From: Rhynchopus sp. YZ270_cl-10
Lineage: Eukaryota > Euglenozoa > Diplonemea > Diplonemida > Diplonemidae
Reading direction: 5' to 3'
Assembly (NCBI GenBank): GCA_964035575.1
Contig: OZ037848.1
Span: 744,001 to 808,000, forward strand
Length of the DNA stretch: 64,000 nt
Made by a program: the position numbers and the translations under genes. Positions within the stretch are counted from its first letter, which is position 1; every line of letters starts with the position of its first letter. Below, piece after piece: positions 11,601-22,196 of this stretch. The notes below the pieces were generated by a model, which saw nothing but the letters and a program-made list of their open reading frames with translations, ran no database searches and was not told the origin of the DNA.

Positions 11601-14098
11601 CCGCTCATGCTGCTGTTGCTGCCACTCATGCTGCTGTCGCTCATGCTTCCCGTGTTGCTCTTCGAGCCGCTCTTGCTCTTGCTCTTGCCCATGCTGCCGC
11701 TCATGCTGCTGTCACTCATGCTGCTGTCGCTCATGCTGCTGTCGCTCATGCTGCTGTCGCTCATGCTGCTGTCGCTCATGCTGCTGTCACTGTAGCTGCC
11801 GCTCATGCTGCTGTTGCTGCCACTCATGTTGCTGCCACTCATGCTGCTGTCGCTCATGCTGCTGCTGTCGCTAGCATCCGCCAAGGCCTTCGCGTTCCTG
11901 GCCTTCGCCTCCTCCTCCATAGCAGGGAAGTGTGCGTCGAAGCTGATACGCGAACCAGCACAGGAAACGTCATCTGTGCACCACACGACTGCTGCCGACG
12001 CACCTGAGATATTGACCTTTGTGCCTCTGCACGCGTAGTTAGCGCTGCACTCAAGCTCGCACCTCTTCGAGGCACAGCCGATGGTGGAGTTCTCGCAGGA
12101 GCTTGTGCCGGTGCAATCGAAGTCGGAGAGTTCAGCCCTCTGCGAGCCCCAGAGGCCGTAGCCGGTGCCTCCGCGGTTTGCGGGGAAGTCGATGCCGTCG
12201 CGCTCGGTGTCTTCAGCACGTTTCAGGTTTGCGCACGACTCCTTCGCATAGCAGCGCACATCACAGACATCAGCATCACAGTTGATGTGCGAGCCGCGGC
12301 AGCTCTCCTCGCAGCACTGCAGCTTGCAGTACTTCCCGCCGCACAGAATGCTTGTCCCGTTGCAGCTGCCCTCCGCCGTGCACATCGCGCTGCACACGTC
12401 CTCATCAGATTCGCACGCACACCCCCCTTCAGAAGTGCAGTTGGCCACTCCCTCCACTCTGCCCTCCCAGGCATCGCACATGGCGTTTCCATCATGGCTG
12501 CTTCCGTCGCTTTGTTCGCTGCTCTCGTCGCTGCCCTGGGAGACATGATCATGATCGTACCTCAGGTAGCTGCCGTTGACATTGGTGCCATTGCACGAGT
12601 AGTCACCAAGGAAGCAGTACAAGTTGCAGTGTCCCTCGCACATGAGGCTCATGTCGCGACAGGCGTCCCGGCCGCTGCATACCACATTGCAATTACCCCA
12701 TTCAGGGCACTCCACCTTCGCACCCCAGCAAGAACCGTTGTTCAAACACGAAATAGTGGTTTGCTTCCAGTAGTAGGGGGGGAAAGCGGTTCCATTTCCA
12801 GTCACGTTGTATATGTAGCTGCCACTGCCACTCATGTCGCTGCTGTCGCTCATGCTTCCCGTGTTGCTCTTCGAGCCGCTCTTGCTTTTGCTCTTGCTCT
12901 TGCCCATGCTGCCGCTCATGCTGCTGTCACTCATGCTGCTGTCGCTGTAGCTGCCACTCATGCTGCTGTCGCTCATGCTTCCCGTGTGGCTCTTCGAGCC
13001 GCTCTTGCTCTTGCCCATGCTGCCGCTCATGCTGCTGTCGCTCATGCTGCTGTCACTGTAGCTGCCGCTCATGCTACCATTACTGCCACTCATGCTGCTG
13101 TCGCTCATGCTGCCGTTACTGCCACTCATGCTGCTGTCACTGTAGCTGTCGCTCATGCTGCCGTTACCACTCATGCTGCCGTTACCGCTCATGCTGCTGT
13201 CGCTGCCGCTCATGCTGCCGTTACTGTAGTTGTACCACGACACCCACTTGGCCCACTCCCACTTGGCCCACTCCATCGACTCGCCAAGGTCGAACCTCGC
13301 ACCCCGGCACGACCAAGGGCCCTTGCAATCGATTGTGATACGCTGCGCCCGTTCAGACACGGAATACTCTAGCTCGGCACAGGAATTGTTCCCGATGCAG
13401 AGGAGTCTGCACGCATTACCGGCACACCCTACAGTCGAGTTTGCACAGGACTTCGTGCCCTCACATGTGAGCGATGATATCGCTGTGCCTTCGGGCGACC
13501 ACATCCCGTACTGCGTGCCCTTCGTGTCGTCAGGGAAGTCGTCCAGTTCAATACCGGCGTAGTTCGTGTCCTCCGCAGACGTCATGCCGTAGCACGACTT
13601 CTCCCCCATGCACAGCAGGGAGCACAACCCATTGTGAGGGCGGAGGCAGTTTATGTGTGAGCGTGCACAGCTCTCCTCGTCCAGGCACGTACTGTGGCAG
13701 ATGCTCGCATCGCAGACAATGGTGGTGTTCTTGCAGTTCTCTTCCTTGCAGTGCCCGAGGCATGCGTAGTCTTGCTTGCACAGTGTCCCGTCCTCGGCAG
13801 ACGAGAACAGTTCGTTGCCGAGGTAATCGTAGTAGTCGTCACTGTCGCTGCTGTCGCTCATGCTTCCCGTGTTGCTCTTCGAGCCGCTCTTGCTCTTGCT
13901 CTTGCTCTTGCCCATGCTGCCGCTCATGCTGCTGTCACTCATGCTGTCACTGTAGCTGCCGCTCATGCTGCTGCCACTCATGCTGCTGCCGCTCATGCTG
14001 CTGCCGCTCATGCTGCTGTCGCTCATGCTGCCACTAGTAGTTGCAGCAGTCACCACCCCCACAACCAGCGCCAGTGCGCTGAGTGACACAACCTTCAT
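8642..14098 (-). CDS. Giant Cys-rich, Ser/Met/Lys-rich surface protein
   Basis: Intron-free frame of 1818 residues. It begins with a hydrophobic signal peptide (about residues 1-19). Low-complexity blocks built from SMSDSS, SMSGS and GKSKSKSGSK alternate with four Cys-rich modules starting near residue 107, with repeated patterns such as C-x3-C-x4-SC and HINC. Many NxS/T sites are present. A single membrane span (about 1777-1801) and a short Lys-containing tail (ending NEPAL) close the protein. This is a type I cell-surface or matrix protein by architecture. I do not recognise the family; the Lys-Ser blocks resemble silaffin-type composition only loosely. In the DNA the low-complexity blocks (11500-11875, 12825-13220, 13840-14035) are triplet-phased minisatellites, so length variation between alleles is likely. 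The start is the first ATG, directly before the signal peptide. Confidence 0.88.
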   Translation of the reverse strand: MKVVSLSALALVVGVVTAATTSGSMSDSSMSGSSMSGSSMSGSSMSGSYSDSMSDSSMSGSMGKSKSKSKSGSKSNTGSMSDSSDSDDYYDYLGNELFSSAEDGTLCKQDYACLGHCKEENCKNTTIVCDASICHSTCLDEESCARSHINCLRPHNGLCSLLCMGEKSCYGMTSAEDTNYAGIELDDFPDDTKGTQYGMWSPEGTAISSLTCEGTKSCANSTVGCAGNACRLLCIGNNSCAELEYSVSERAQRITIDCKGPWSCRGARFDLGESMEWAKWEWAKWVSWYNYSNGSMSGSDSSMSGNGSMSGNGSMSDSYSDSSMSGSNGSMSDSSMSGSNGSMSGSYSDSSMSDSSMSGSMGKSKSGSKSHTGSMSDSSMSGSYSDSSMSDSSMSGSMGKSKSKSKSGSKSNTGSMSDSSDMSGSGSYIYNVTGNGTAFPPYYWKQTTISCLNNGSCWGAKVECPEWGNCNVVCSGRDACRDMSLMCEGHCNLYCFLGDYSCNGTNVNGSYLRYDHDHVSQGSDESSEQSDGSSHDGNAMCDAWEGRVEGVANCTSEGGCACESDEDVCSAMCTAEGSCNGTSILCGGKYCKLQCCEESCRGSHINCDADVCDVRCYAKESCANLKRAEDTERDGIDFPANRGGTGYGLWGSQRAELSDFDCTGTSSCENSTIGCASKRCELECSANYACRGTKVNISGASAAVVWCTDDVSCAGSRISFDAHFPAMEEEAKARNAKALADASDSSSMSDSSMSGSNMSGSNSSMSGSYSDSSMSDSSMSDSSMSDSSMSDSSMSDSSMSGSMGKSKSKSGSKSNTGSMSDSSMSGSNSSMSGSYSDSSMSDSSMSGSMGKSKSKSGSKSNTGSHSDSGSMDMAAPTIYCNSNSACARSVFHCSDDDEKWCKLSCIGENSCRGVNVTGSWDITCYGIDEACKDLDDGGNEVCDMKKGSCTKSKSKSKSKDNSDSSDSSDSDSGSLDMHEMCAMYVDKASPGNCAAEGGCMCDPVENKDTCTEMCTSPLVCANSSIICKTEDLCKLECCEESCRESHINCDTKGMCEVRCYGNRACYGMQRVHDTDYSGIDLPAGLAGEGYGLFGGENAEKSVFECSGNHSCASSNIGCGSGFCELDCSGHAACEKVVFNVSDTSSAAVHCTNKGACTNTSFHFHVNFPGPASDAAVAKAATTTTATSEVNCIGEEACRGAVLKCPATKSCNLHCKGGHACHSTNVTGGVWKVKCHGVDHACTNISADGHDVCDSNATANCHEETQGSASSGSASMDSSSMSSGSMGSSMGGSAGSSSASHAWGSYQSLSCAAEQDCRCDDDICRGQCREAGSCSNSSILCNAKEECSLNCVKEGSCKDAHVNCNTAGVCNVHCIGDRSCTGLKRPSYSPYWYPDMPGKLYGLWGAATAKSTRFTCTGVNSCAQSSIGCASDYCDLSCKGAASCNQTVAYFAGTSAKVRCKSTDSCTTSAFSFMNNAGPASIGCYANSSCKGTEITCPADSTCTLKCTEAASCENLAIQCASDTNGHCEIRCEGSACSGVYITGRANVVCVGDCGLETKYSDLVAPMPGDCGSWEKKSGVTETIDCATNCTNTTDVANDCRHWCQCTDTAAPTPAPVLASGIVEVLKKVFDLALGALFGSFNRVLFVQYLTAMLSAVLNAFQIHWLCPASACDGGCPSSVFAKMAGGCTSVDSTTSLREALILTDASGGTNVMFEPTEYSGTATADDVTNTINDRIANPTADDTFQLLGVTESTTGVLVTAPTPAPTFDDDDELAPGMIGLIAGLSALGCIALVAFIALCACGGKKEDANLPVKNEPAL

Positions 14099-14446
14099 CG
14101 TTTGTCTCCCTCTCTAGATTCGCTTTTGTGTAGTCACTGTGTATAGTGGTGTGTATGTGTGGCTTGCGCACCTTCCCTTAAACGACTGCACCCTCCCATG
14201 AACGTGTTCACTGCGAACAGAACAACCTCTTTAGCGGTCAGAAGAACATCTCGAACCACGGACAAATATCTTCTTCTGGACTGGAGAGAGAAAATTGGTA
14301 CAGGTAGCTCATAGATGGTAGTCGGCCCGAGTCGGGCCGAGTTTTTGGAAAATCTGGGACTCGGCCGACTCGGGCCGACTTTTTTTTATTTTTTTTTTTT
14401 TTTTCAAAAGTCGGGCCGACTCGGGCCGAGTCAAAAAAAAATTTTT

Positions 14447-15036
14447 AACCCTTTAGCCCCCAGGCCAGATTTTCGACCCACTTTTGAGTTTTGGTTTTTG
14501 GGGCTCTGCAACCGGTAAGGGGACCCCAGATGCAAATTTTTGATCGTACCTGGCCGCAATTGAAAGATTTTGAACACGGCTTACAATTCCATTTTTTAAA
14601 GTATTTTTTCGAAAAAAAAATGTTATCCCCAAAATGAGGTAAGCATAAAATTGACCTTTTGATTTTTTACTCTCTCTACCTGCCGAGACAACCCTAGTAA
14701 ATTTTTGCCGCCCAAAAACTGCTTTATTTGAAAGATTCGCCACAAAATCTTTCAAAGAAAAAAAAATCGAGCAAAAAGTCCTAGTAGAACCCAACTTAGA
14801 TGAGTGTAGCTCTGTTATCAGCATGTCTAAAAATCGATTTCCCTAACGATTTACACTGAAACACCATTACACACGTAAAAATGCGATTTTTTCACGTTTT
14901 TGGGCATCTACAGGTCCGAAACACCCTTTCAATCTTTCAAAATATAAAAAATGTTTTTACGAAAATGAGTAGAACTTTTCCCATTGCTCGTCGGGATTTG
15001 CTTGGACATATATGTCCAGCTGGGGGCTAAAGGGTT
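14447..15036. mobile_element. AACCCTTTAG element, internally deleted copy
   Basis: Ends AACCCTTTAGCCCCCAGG and, inverted, CTGGGGGCTAAAGGGTT. It matches both outer parts of the 1374-bp copy at 17020-18393 but lacks the middle, joining near CAGGTCCGAAACACCC. It is a deletion derivative of the longer element. Confidence 0.8.
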
Positions 15037-15586
15037 AAAAAAAAAAAAAGTCGGCCCGAGTCGAAAAAAAACTCGGCCCGAGTCGGCCCGAGTCAGCCCG
15101 AGTCGGCCCGACTCGGGTCTCGTCGGCCCCCCCCAAGTAAAATCTTTTCCAAAAAAAAAAAAAACCAAAAAAAAAAAGGGGGGAATAGTCAGTTATGCCC
15201 TACCCTTTTTTTGAAATGGTCAGAGATTCCCGAAAATAAGTTCAGATATTGGTCAGAGATACCCCATGTTCAAAAATAGGGCATAACTGACCAATATCTG
15301 AACTTATTTTCGGGTATTTCGGGTATCTCTGACTATTTCTCAACTTATTTTCGGGCATGTCTGACCATATCGCCAACTTTTTTCGGGTACCCCAAAAAAG
15401 TTGCTTTTCGGGTATACCCAGATACCCAGATACCCAGATACCCAGATACCAGGTCCAGGTCCAGGTACCCAGGAACAGGAAAAAAGTCGTGAAAGAGCAA
15501 CCACAGCTCCACATGACAAACACAAAAGTGTCCAGTCACGTGGGGCATTCATGCACTGAGGAGATAATGATCCAACAATTTACAAT

Positions 15587-18503
15587 TGGTGCTTCCCGGG
15601 GGGTATGCATTTCACAAATTTTCAATTCAATTCACAACTTTTCACAACTCTTCACAACTTTTCACTACCCTTTTTTCTCTCGTTGGTGAAGCTCTTAAAC
15701 GCCGGCATTTGCATTTCCGGAATCCGTACGGCCAGTGGTGGGGTCAATTTGCCGAAATGGACAAGTTCTCGTCATTTCCGCACATCACACAGTACACAGG
15801 TACACAGGTACACCACATCACGTTCTATCTTGTGAATCCCAGCGTACCCCTCAATGGGTGGGTCACCACCCCGCCCAAAAAAAAAGCACACAAAAAAAAA
15901 AATCAATTCACAACTTTTCACAATTTTTCACAATTTTTCACCACTTTTCACCAGCCTTCACAATTTTGTAGCGGTTTTCGTGTTGTGAAAATTTGTGAAA
16001 ACTTGTCACATTTTCATACATTGAAATCCCGGGGAGTCACGGGGAGTTTGGCAAAAAATCAAAAAAAACGAACTCCCCGTGAGTGTTTTTTTGGTTTCGA
16101 GAGTTTTCGAGAGTGTTTTTTTTTTTTTTTACGGAGAGTTTTCGCGATTAATCGCGACAAAATTCGCGATTAATCCCCGGGAGTAAAATCGCGATTTTTT
16201 GTAGCATTTTACCCCAAACACAACCGTGCACACCTGGTGCTATCCGCATCTGACCTGTGCCTACCTGGGCACACGTTCAGTCTACGTACTCACATTACAC
16301 CTACCGATTGATTCGCAAAATGCACCCACCACGACAGAGGGGTGATAAGCCTCGCTTTAGGCGGCACAGTGGTGGCGGACATGAGCAAACGAGCCCACAG
16401 GTCGATCACAAATGCGACGGGTTAATTCCGCGCTTGGGAATTATCCACACCTGTTTAAGATATAATTACGCTTAAATTACTCTGGGCGCAAAATGGTACA
16501 CCATACCAGCACGGAAGCATACCACCACATGAAAGCAGGGCTATTTTAAATATGGGGATAAGGAACAAGAAAAGGGTGAAAACGGGTCGAGGCTTCCCGC
16601 CGCAGGCGGAAATTTTTAGATGCCGTGCACTTTTCCAGGTGGTTTGAAGAGTGATCTGACCATATTGTCCCAGTATAGCAGTACACCCAATAAATCCATT
16701 GGAGAAGGAACATTGCACTTTTGACCACCACAGAATACATGTTGCCAGCCACACCACTAAAGTACAAAAACCCCTCGGAACGTAGTGAGAGCTTGTGAAA
16801 AAATCTCTCCCCGTTCATAGATGGCCCAGTTTTCGAGATTTTTTCATAAATTCGCGATTAATCGCAAATTTTTATTTTATAAATTGGAGAGTTTTCGAGA
16901 GTATTTTTTTTAAATCGGGGAGTATTGGAGAGTTTTGGAGAGTTTTTTTTTAAATTGGAGAGTTTTCGAGAGTTTTTCACAAATTCGCGATTAATCGCGA
17001 ATTTTTTTTCTTTTTTTTTAACCCTTTAGACCCCAAGCCGTTTTTTGGACCCACTTTTGAGTTTTGGTTTTTGGGGCTCTCCAACCGGTAAAGGGACCCC
17101 AGATGCAAATTTTTGATCGTACCTGGCCGCAATTGAAAGATTTTGAACACGGCTTTCAATTCCATTTTTTTAAGTTTTTTTTCGAAAAAAAATGTTATCC
17201 CCAAAATGAGGTGAGCATAAAATTGACCTTTTGATTTTTTACTCTCTCTACCTGCCGAGACAACCCTAGTAAATTATTGCCGCCCAAAAACTGCTTTATT
17301 TGAAAGATTCGCCACAAAATCTTTTCAAAGAAAAAAAATCGAGCAAAAAGTCCTAGTAGAACCCAACTTAGATGAGTGTAGCTCTGTTAGCAGCATGTCT
17401 AAAAATCGATTTCCCTAACGATTTACACTGAAACACCACTACACAACGTAAAAGTGCATTTTTTTCACGTTTTTGGGCATCTACAGGTCCGAAACACCCC
17501 CAGAATGGGTCAGAACGACCCTGTGTGCCGAAAATTCACAAAAAAAGCACCCTAAAATACGAAAAAATAGTGAAAACCCGGTTTATAGTGTGTTTTGGGT
17601 GGGAATAAGGCAAAGGATAGTCAGAAAAAACAGTGATTTTGGTGGTGGTTCTCACGGACTTCCAAAGTGCACTCAGATGCACAAAAGTTTTCGATTCTTG
17701 CTTCTTTTGACAGATTTGACATCAAATCTTTCCAAAAATGTGAAAATCTTTTCCCGAAAATGAGTAGAACCCCACTTATCAACCCTACTCGCCTTACGAC
17801 CTTAGCAACGTTAAAACCCATGATTTTGGTGGTAAAATCTCACCAAAATCCGAGGATATCATAGATGCAATAAAGTTTTCGATTTTTGCGTATTTTGAAA
17901 GATGCGAACGAAATCTTTCCACACAAAAAAAGTGTTTTCACGAAAACGAGTAGAAAATTTTTGATCACATGGAGGCTCTGAAAAGTGACCTTTTTTCAGT
18001 ACTTTTTCACGCTCCCCGGCATCCAAGGAAAACCCAGATGCATAAAAGTGTTCTTAGATGGCGTATTTTGAAAGATCGGTGAAAAATCTTTCAAAATATA
18101 AAAAAATGTTTTTCTGAAAATGAGTAGAACCCCAGTAATCGCCTAGTAGTATTAGGAGGGTTATTTCAGGGGGTGTTGGTCAAAAAACAGTATTTTCCGT
18201 GGCGGTCCCGCCTTCCCCCCAGCATCCAAATAAATACCCGATGCACAAAACTTTTCGATTCTTGCTTCTTTTGAAAGATCAGGGCGAAATCTTTCAAAAT
18301 ATAAAAAATGTTTTTACGAAAATGAGTAGAACTTTTCCCATTGCTCGTCGGGATTTGCTTGGACATATATGTCCATCTGGGGTCTAAAGGGTTAATCGCT
18401 AAAACTCTCGAAAACACCAGTGGAGAGTCTCCGCGACTCCCGGGGATTTCAATGTATGCATTTTGTGAAAATTTGTGAAATGCACACCCCCCGGGAAGCA
18501 CCA
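15587..18503. mobile_element. TGGTGC...CCGGGGGG element, copy 1
   Basis: Inverted ends TGGTGCTTCCCGGGGGG followed by TTTCACAA-rich DNA. Flanks are TACAAT (15581-15586) and TACAAG (18504-18509), a likely 5-bp duplication. The interior is arrays of TTTCACAACT and of TTCGCGATTAATCGCGAA, interrupted by the AACCCTTTAG element. No coding region was recognised; 16240-16840 is unique-looking but gives no convincing frame. Confidence 0.8.
17020..18393. mobile_element. AACCCTTTAG element, long copy with internal repeats
   Basis: Inverted AACCCTTTAGACCCCA ends. The interior has at least four diverged direct repeats of about 110-160 bp. Each starts near an AGATGCA box, carries a GAAAGAT...ATCTTTC hairpin and ends at AAAATGAGTAGAAC. 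Inserted in the GCGATTAATCGC arrays of 15587-18503. Non-coding. Confidence 0.8.
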
Positions 18504-18739
18504 TACAAGAAAGATTACTTAACCTACTGCTGGAAATTGCCAGGTCGTAGTAACACACAAAGTGTGCCTCCGTTCGGGAAGACCGGATATTCTAGTGACC
18601 AAAAAGGCCTCAAGAATATCTTCCGGTAGTCAAGGTAGAACCGAGTGAACGGCCCAAGACCCCCGTGGAGAAGTTAAATGTTGTAATGCTATCAGGTAGA
18701 AACTGCGAACACTGTCTTACCCTCCTCAATGCATGGTGG

Positions 18740-19600
18740 TTGATGTCTTCCACAACAAATTTCCTGTACCCAGGTACCCAGGTTCCCAGACCCACGCAGT
18801 ACCACGTCGCAGTACTACGCAAAATTTACCACCAGACCCTGTCTTCGTGCACCTGAAGTACAACGCCGCAGACAGGCCAAACATGCGTTGGACTCAGAGG
18901 AATGCCCGCTGTGCAGGTATCATGAGAACCAACTCCCAGCAACAAGGGGCGCCTTTTGGCGGGCGTTGTTGAGGGTGTTTGGGGTGCAAAGTTTTCCACA
19001 ATTTTGATGCGCGGGTACAGAAGTGTTGTCTTGTTCTTTCATCTCTAAGAAATGTAAATGTCAATCGCGTTTAACTACCACTAGGGCTTGTTCAGTGAAC
19101 CCACGAGGGGTCGAAGGGGGTTGGTTATCCCATATCTATCAAAGGTTGTGTCGACCAGGCTAAACCACTATGTTACGCTGTACGTTGTTAAATCCGAAGA
19201 AATAACACTTTAGCAGCCGCAGGAAGTTTGCTAAAAAGAGTGCCTCACGCTACACAAACCACCACCCGCAATTGACTTAGATGTTATAACAAAGAGAATT
19301 CAGAACAAAACAACACCCTGCCCCATACACACTAAATTGTCATGCTTCGAGAGCATGCCTGGGCCAAAATTACTTGACAAAAAAGGCAACAAGACCACCC
19401 ACAAGGAGTGTGAAATGTGCACTGGTTTTCTGGGGGAACGCAATATTTTCTTGTGCCTCGTCCTCCGTAAGCAGAGGACAGACTTTCCGGAAGGTTTCCA
19501 AAGTCGAATTTCTTGCACTAGTATGCTCCCTGGGTTAATGGCTATAGCAGTGACTGACAAAGTGTTACCACCCCCAGGTCTTCGTCCACAAACAAATCTA
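18740..19600 (+). pseudogene. Decayed zinc-ribbon-like coding module, copy 3
   Basis: Matches the modules at 5330-5940 and 6400-7030. The best-preserved part, at 19370-19450, reads KGNKTTHKECEMCTGFLGE inside an open stretch of 89 codons (19337-19606). Frames before it are broken. Confidence 0.4.
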
Positions 19601-20452
19601 GAATAGATTGATTTGGGTGAAGCCTTGGATTTTGAGTTGTTGAATGTCGGAGAGCGGCGCTCATCGCAATCACGGATGCAGTTCAGATTTCACGATCCTG
19701 TGATGAGTGGAAATGTGGGGTGTGATTAAGTTATGGTATACAAACGCAGTAGTCGGGAAGGGTGAGGTTAATGAAAAAAGTGGTAATAACTATGTATTTC
19801 CGCGAAATAAGGTAGCCTTTTTTCACGCTACAGAGAGTTTCCTGCTGCACTAATGGTTCCCAAGCGAAGCGAGGGACCATGTATAAGGGTTTGCGGGTTT
19901 GCGGGTATTTACCCCCACTAAAAGTAACTGTGTGTGGGGTAGAGGGGTGAAAATCATACCATGCTGCTTCAATACTGTCTCTGCTGTCGCATTCCCTCAT
20001 GGTGGGTCACTCACCCACTGGGCAAAAAATCAAAGGGGGTACCCCCAAATAAGTGGGTACCCCAAATAAGTTCAGAGATACCCGAAAAAAGTTCAGATAT
20101 ACCCGAAAATAAGTTCAAATACCCGAAAATAAGTTCAGATATAGTCAGTTATGCCCTATTTCTGGTTTTCGGGTATATCTGAACTTATTTTCGGGTATCT
20201 CTGACCATTTCAAAAAAAGGGTAGGGTATAACTGACTATTCCCCAAAAAAAAAAAAAAAAAAAACAAAAAAAACCAAAAAAAAAAACTAAAAAAAATTCG
20301 ACTCGGGCCGACTTTTTTTTGAGTCGGGCCGACTTTTTTCGACTCGGGCCGACTCGGGCCGACTCAGAAAAAAAAAAAATTGAAAAAAAAAATAACGAAA
20401 AGTGGTCGGCCCGAGTCGGCCCGACTCGGCCCGACTACCATCTATGGTAGCT

Positions 20453-21254
20453 GGTACTTTTTATTTTTTATTTTTGCCAACCAGGTGCTCTTTTTTGGGC
20501 AGCTTCAAAGGGGTGTACAATATATTTGAAAGGAGGACAACAACAACAAAAAAATCTCCCCCAAAAAAGGGGGAAACAATATCTGCGATAAAAGCAAAGG
20601 GCCTGCAACGGCACCTCCGTTCGCACACAAAAGAAAGGGTTTGCAAAATGATGCATGTGTGCACTCTTGCACACACACACATCGTAACAATCAAAAAGTG
20701 GATTCCAAGCCTCGGTGAGCCTCGGTTCACCACCTCAAGGGGAAAAAATAAAAATAAAAATAATTCCAACAAAATAAAAAGACGAAAGGAGGGGTAGATG
20801 TGGTGAATACGGTCAGATATTCACTGTTCCACCCCCCATTCTAATTTGTAAAACAAAAACAAAAAACAAAAACAAAAAAAACACCCTCTTTTTTTCTCCT
20901 CTTTTTTCATTTTAACGAAACGAGCCATGAATACACCAGATTTGGATCCTCCAAATTTGGTCTATTTTTTTTGTTGCTTGCAAAGCAGAATGAAGGGATT
21001 TCAGGAGGATGGACATGATAGTGGTTGAGGTGGGGTATTGGAGGAGATAGTAAAGCATGACGCTTTCTTTCTTTCTTTTTTTGCGGGAATGTTTGTCACT
21101 TTAAAAATGTCAAAAAATACATTTTCTTTGTGGGGTGAGACGGTTCCTTTCAATCAGAAGTAGCGGTTTCTTGGAGTCTGAGCTCATCTTTCCAGCAAAT
21201 ATCGACAGAAGGCTGTCTCACCCAAAAATACAAGGGGATAAATGGGAATAGGGA
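20453..21254. other. Original intergenic spacer between two large insertions
   Basis: Unique AT-rich DNA with no supported gene. It contains a family A-like hairpin at about 20706-20731 (AAGCCTCGGTGAGCC...GGTTCACC) and a GCAACGG/CCGTTCGC stem near 20608. With 14099-14303 and 24475-25098 it makes up about 1.6 kb, the length of a normal spacer in this gene cluster before the transposons entered. Confidence 0.5.
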
Positions 21255-21289
21255 TAAAATGGTGCTATCCGGGGGGCGGCGTTTCACAA

Positions 21290-21632
21290 AGTTTCACAAA
21301 ATTTCAATCAAAATCACAACTTTTCACAACTTTTCACAACTATTCACAACTTTCACAACTTTTCACAACTATTCACAACTTTTCACAACTTTTCACAAAA
21401 TTCCACAAAATTTCGCAAAATTTCAATCAAAATCACAACTTTTCACAACTTTTCACAACTCTTCACAACTTTTCACACGTAAAGGCTCAAGAGGGTTGTG
21501 AAAACTTGTGAAAACTTGTGAAGAGTTGTGAAGAGTTGTGAAGAGTTGTGAAGAGTTGTGAAGAGTTGTGAAGAGTTGTGAAGAGTTGTGAAGAGTTGTG
21601 AAGAGTTGTGAAGAGTTGTGAAGAGTTGTGAA
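21290..21632. repeat. TTTCACAACT array and inverted GAGTTGTGAA array
   Basis: Direct array of about 10-bp TTCACAACTT units (21290-21478) followed by its complement as a near-perfect 10-bp tandem of GAGTTGTGAA (about 21505-21632). Equivalent arrays lie at 24076-24460 and 15606-15970. They mark the ends of the TGGTGC elements. Confidence 0.9.
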
Positions 21633-21689
21633 GACATGAGGGTTTTTTTAGCTTGCATCTCGGTCTTATAAGCTGTATCGATGATGCAG

Positions 21690-22018
21690 AGTGTGTAGCC
21701 CGTCCATCAGCAGCAGGGGAGACAGCAAACGTCTACTAGGACGCCTGGGCAAACGACCCTTCGTCGTCAATGTTTGAACATCAGCTCTGTGCAGGTGCTG
21801 TGCATCTCCTACTTCCAGCGAGTCCGCCGGCTCCATCGCCTCCAGCAGCTTCAGTCTCTGCATCTTCTTCTGGTACATCCAAAAGAACAGTAGGCAGATT
21901 CGCGGACACGAAACCTGTAAGAGGTGGTGGTTGTTTAAAAGATTATCCAAATAATGTAATCAATTGGTGTGCAATTCCCCGTGGTTCTACCGTGTTTCTA
22001 CCAGTTGTCACTCCGTAA
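21690..22018 (+). pseudogene. Coding-like fragment inside a transposon
   Basis: An open stretch ends at the stop at 22016-22018. It has a Pro/Ala/Ser-rich part (LLLPASPPAPSPPAASVS) and a tail ending NWCAIPRGSTVFLPVVTP. Upstream in the same frame DDAECVARPSAAGETANVY is readable before a stop. Composition differs from the flanking arrays, so it may be a captured exon. Family unknown. Confidence 0.25.
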
Positions 22019-22196
22019 AGGGGGGGTAGAGATGCTGGAATTATAATTCTGCTACTTGAGTTTAATAAATTTGTACACAGTGACCCTACCCGTAAACCCG
22101 AAAAACTTCCCAAAAAACTCGCCTACTCGCCCAAAACTCGCCCATTTTTGGGGGGCGAGTTTTGGCGAGTTTTTTTTTTTTTGGTAGGGATTTTAC

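Larger units (their letters stand above)
14310..20446. mobile_element. Large TIR element with GAGTCGGGCC arrays (nested)
   Basis: Termini are CATAGATGGTAGTCGG and its complement; a perfect 6-bp duplication GTAGCT flanks it (14304-14309 and 20447-20452). Subterminal DNA is arrays of GAGTCGGGCC and its complement, then arrays around CCCGAAAATAAGTTCAGATA. Nested within are 14447-15036, 15587-18503 (itself interrupted by 17020-18393) and a zinc-ribbon relic at 18740-19600. No transposase frame was recognised in its 6.1 kb. The small foldback at 37041 has the same CATrGATG start and also a 6-bp duplication. Confidence 0.85.

Noticed and set aside
9110-13372. Long open frames on the plus strand opposite the Cys-rich protein gene
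   Set aside because: They are antisense shadows of a GC-rich, Ser/Cys-biased gene: Ala/His/Val or Cys/Ser/Arg repeats mirroring SMSDSS codons, with no recognisable domain.
20590-20700. C2H2 zinc finger (LQRHLRSHTKE)
   Set aside because: Only half a finger without the Cys pair; lies in spacer DNA with hairpin motifs.
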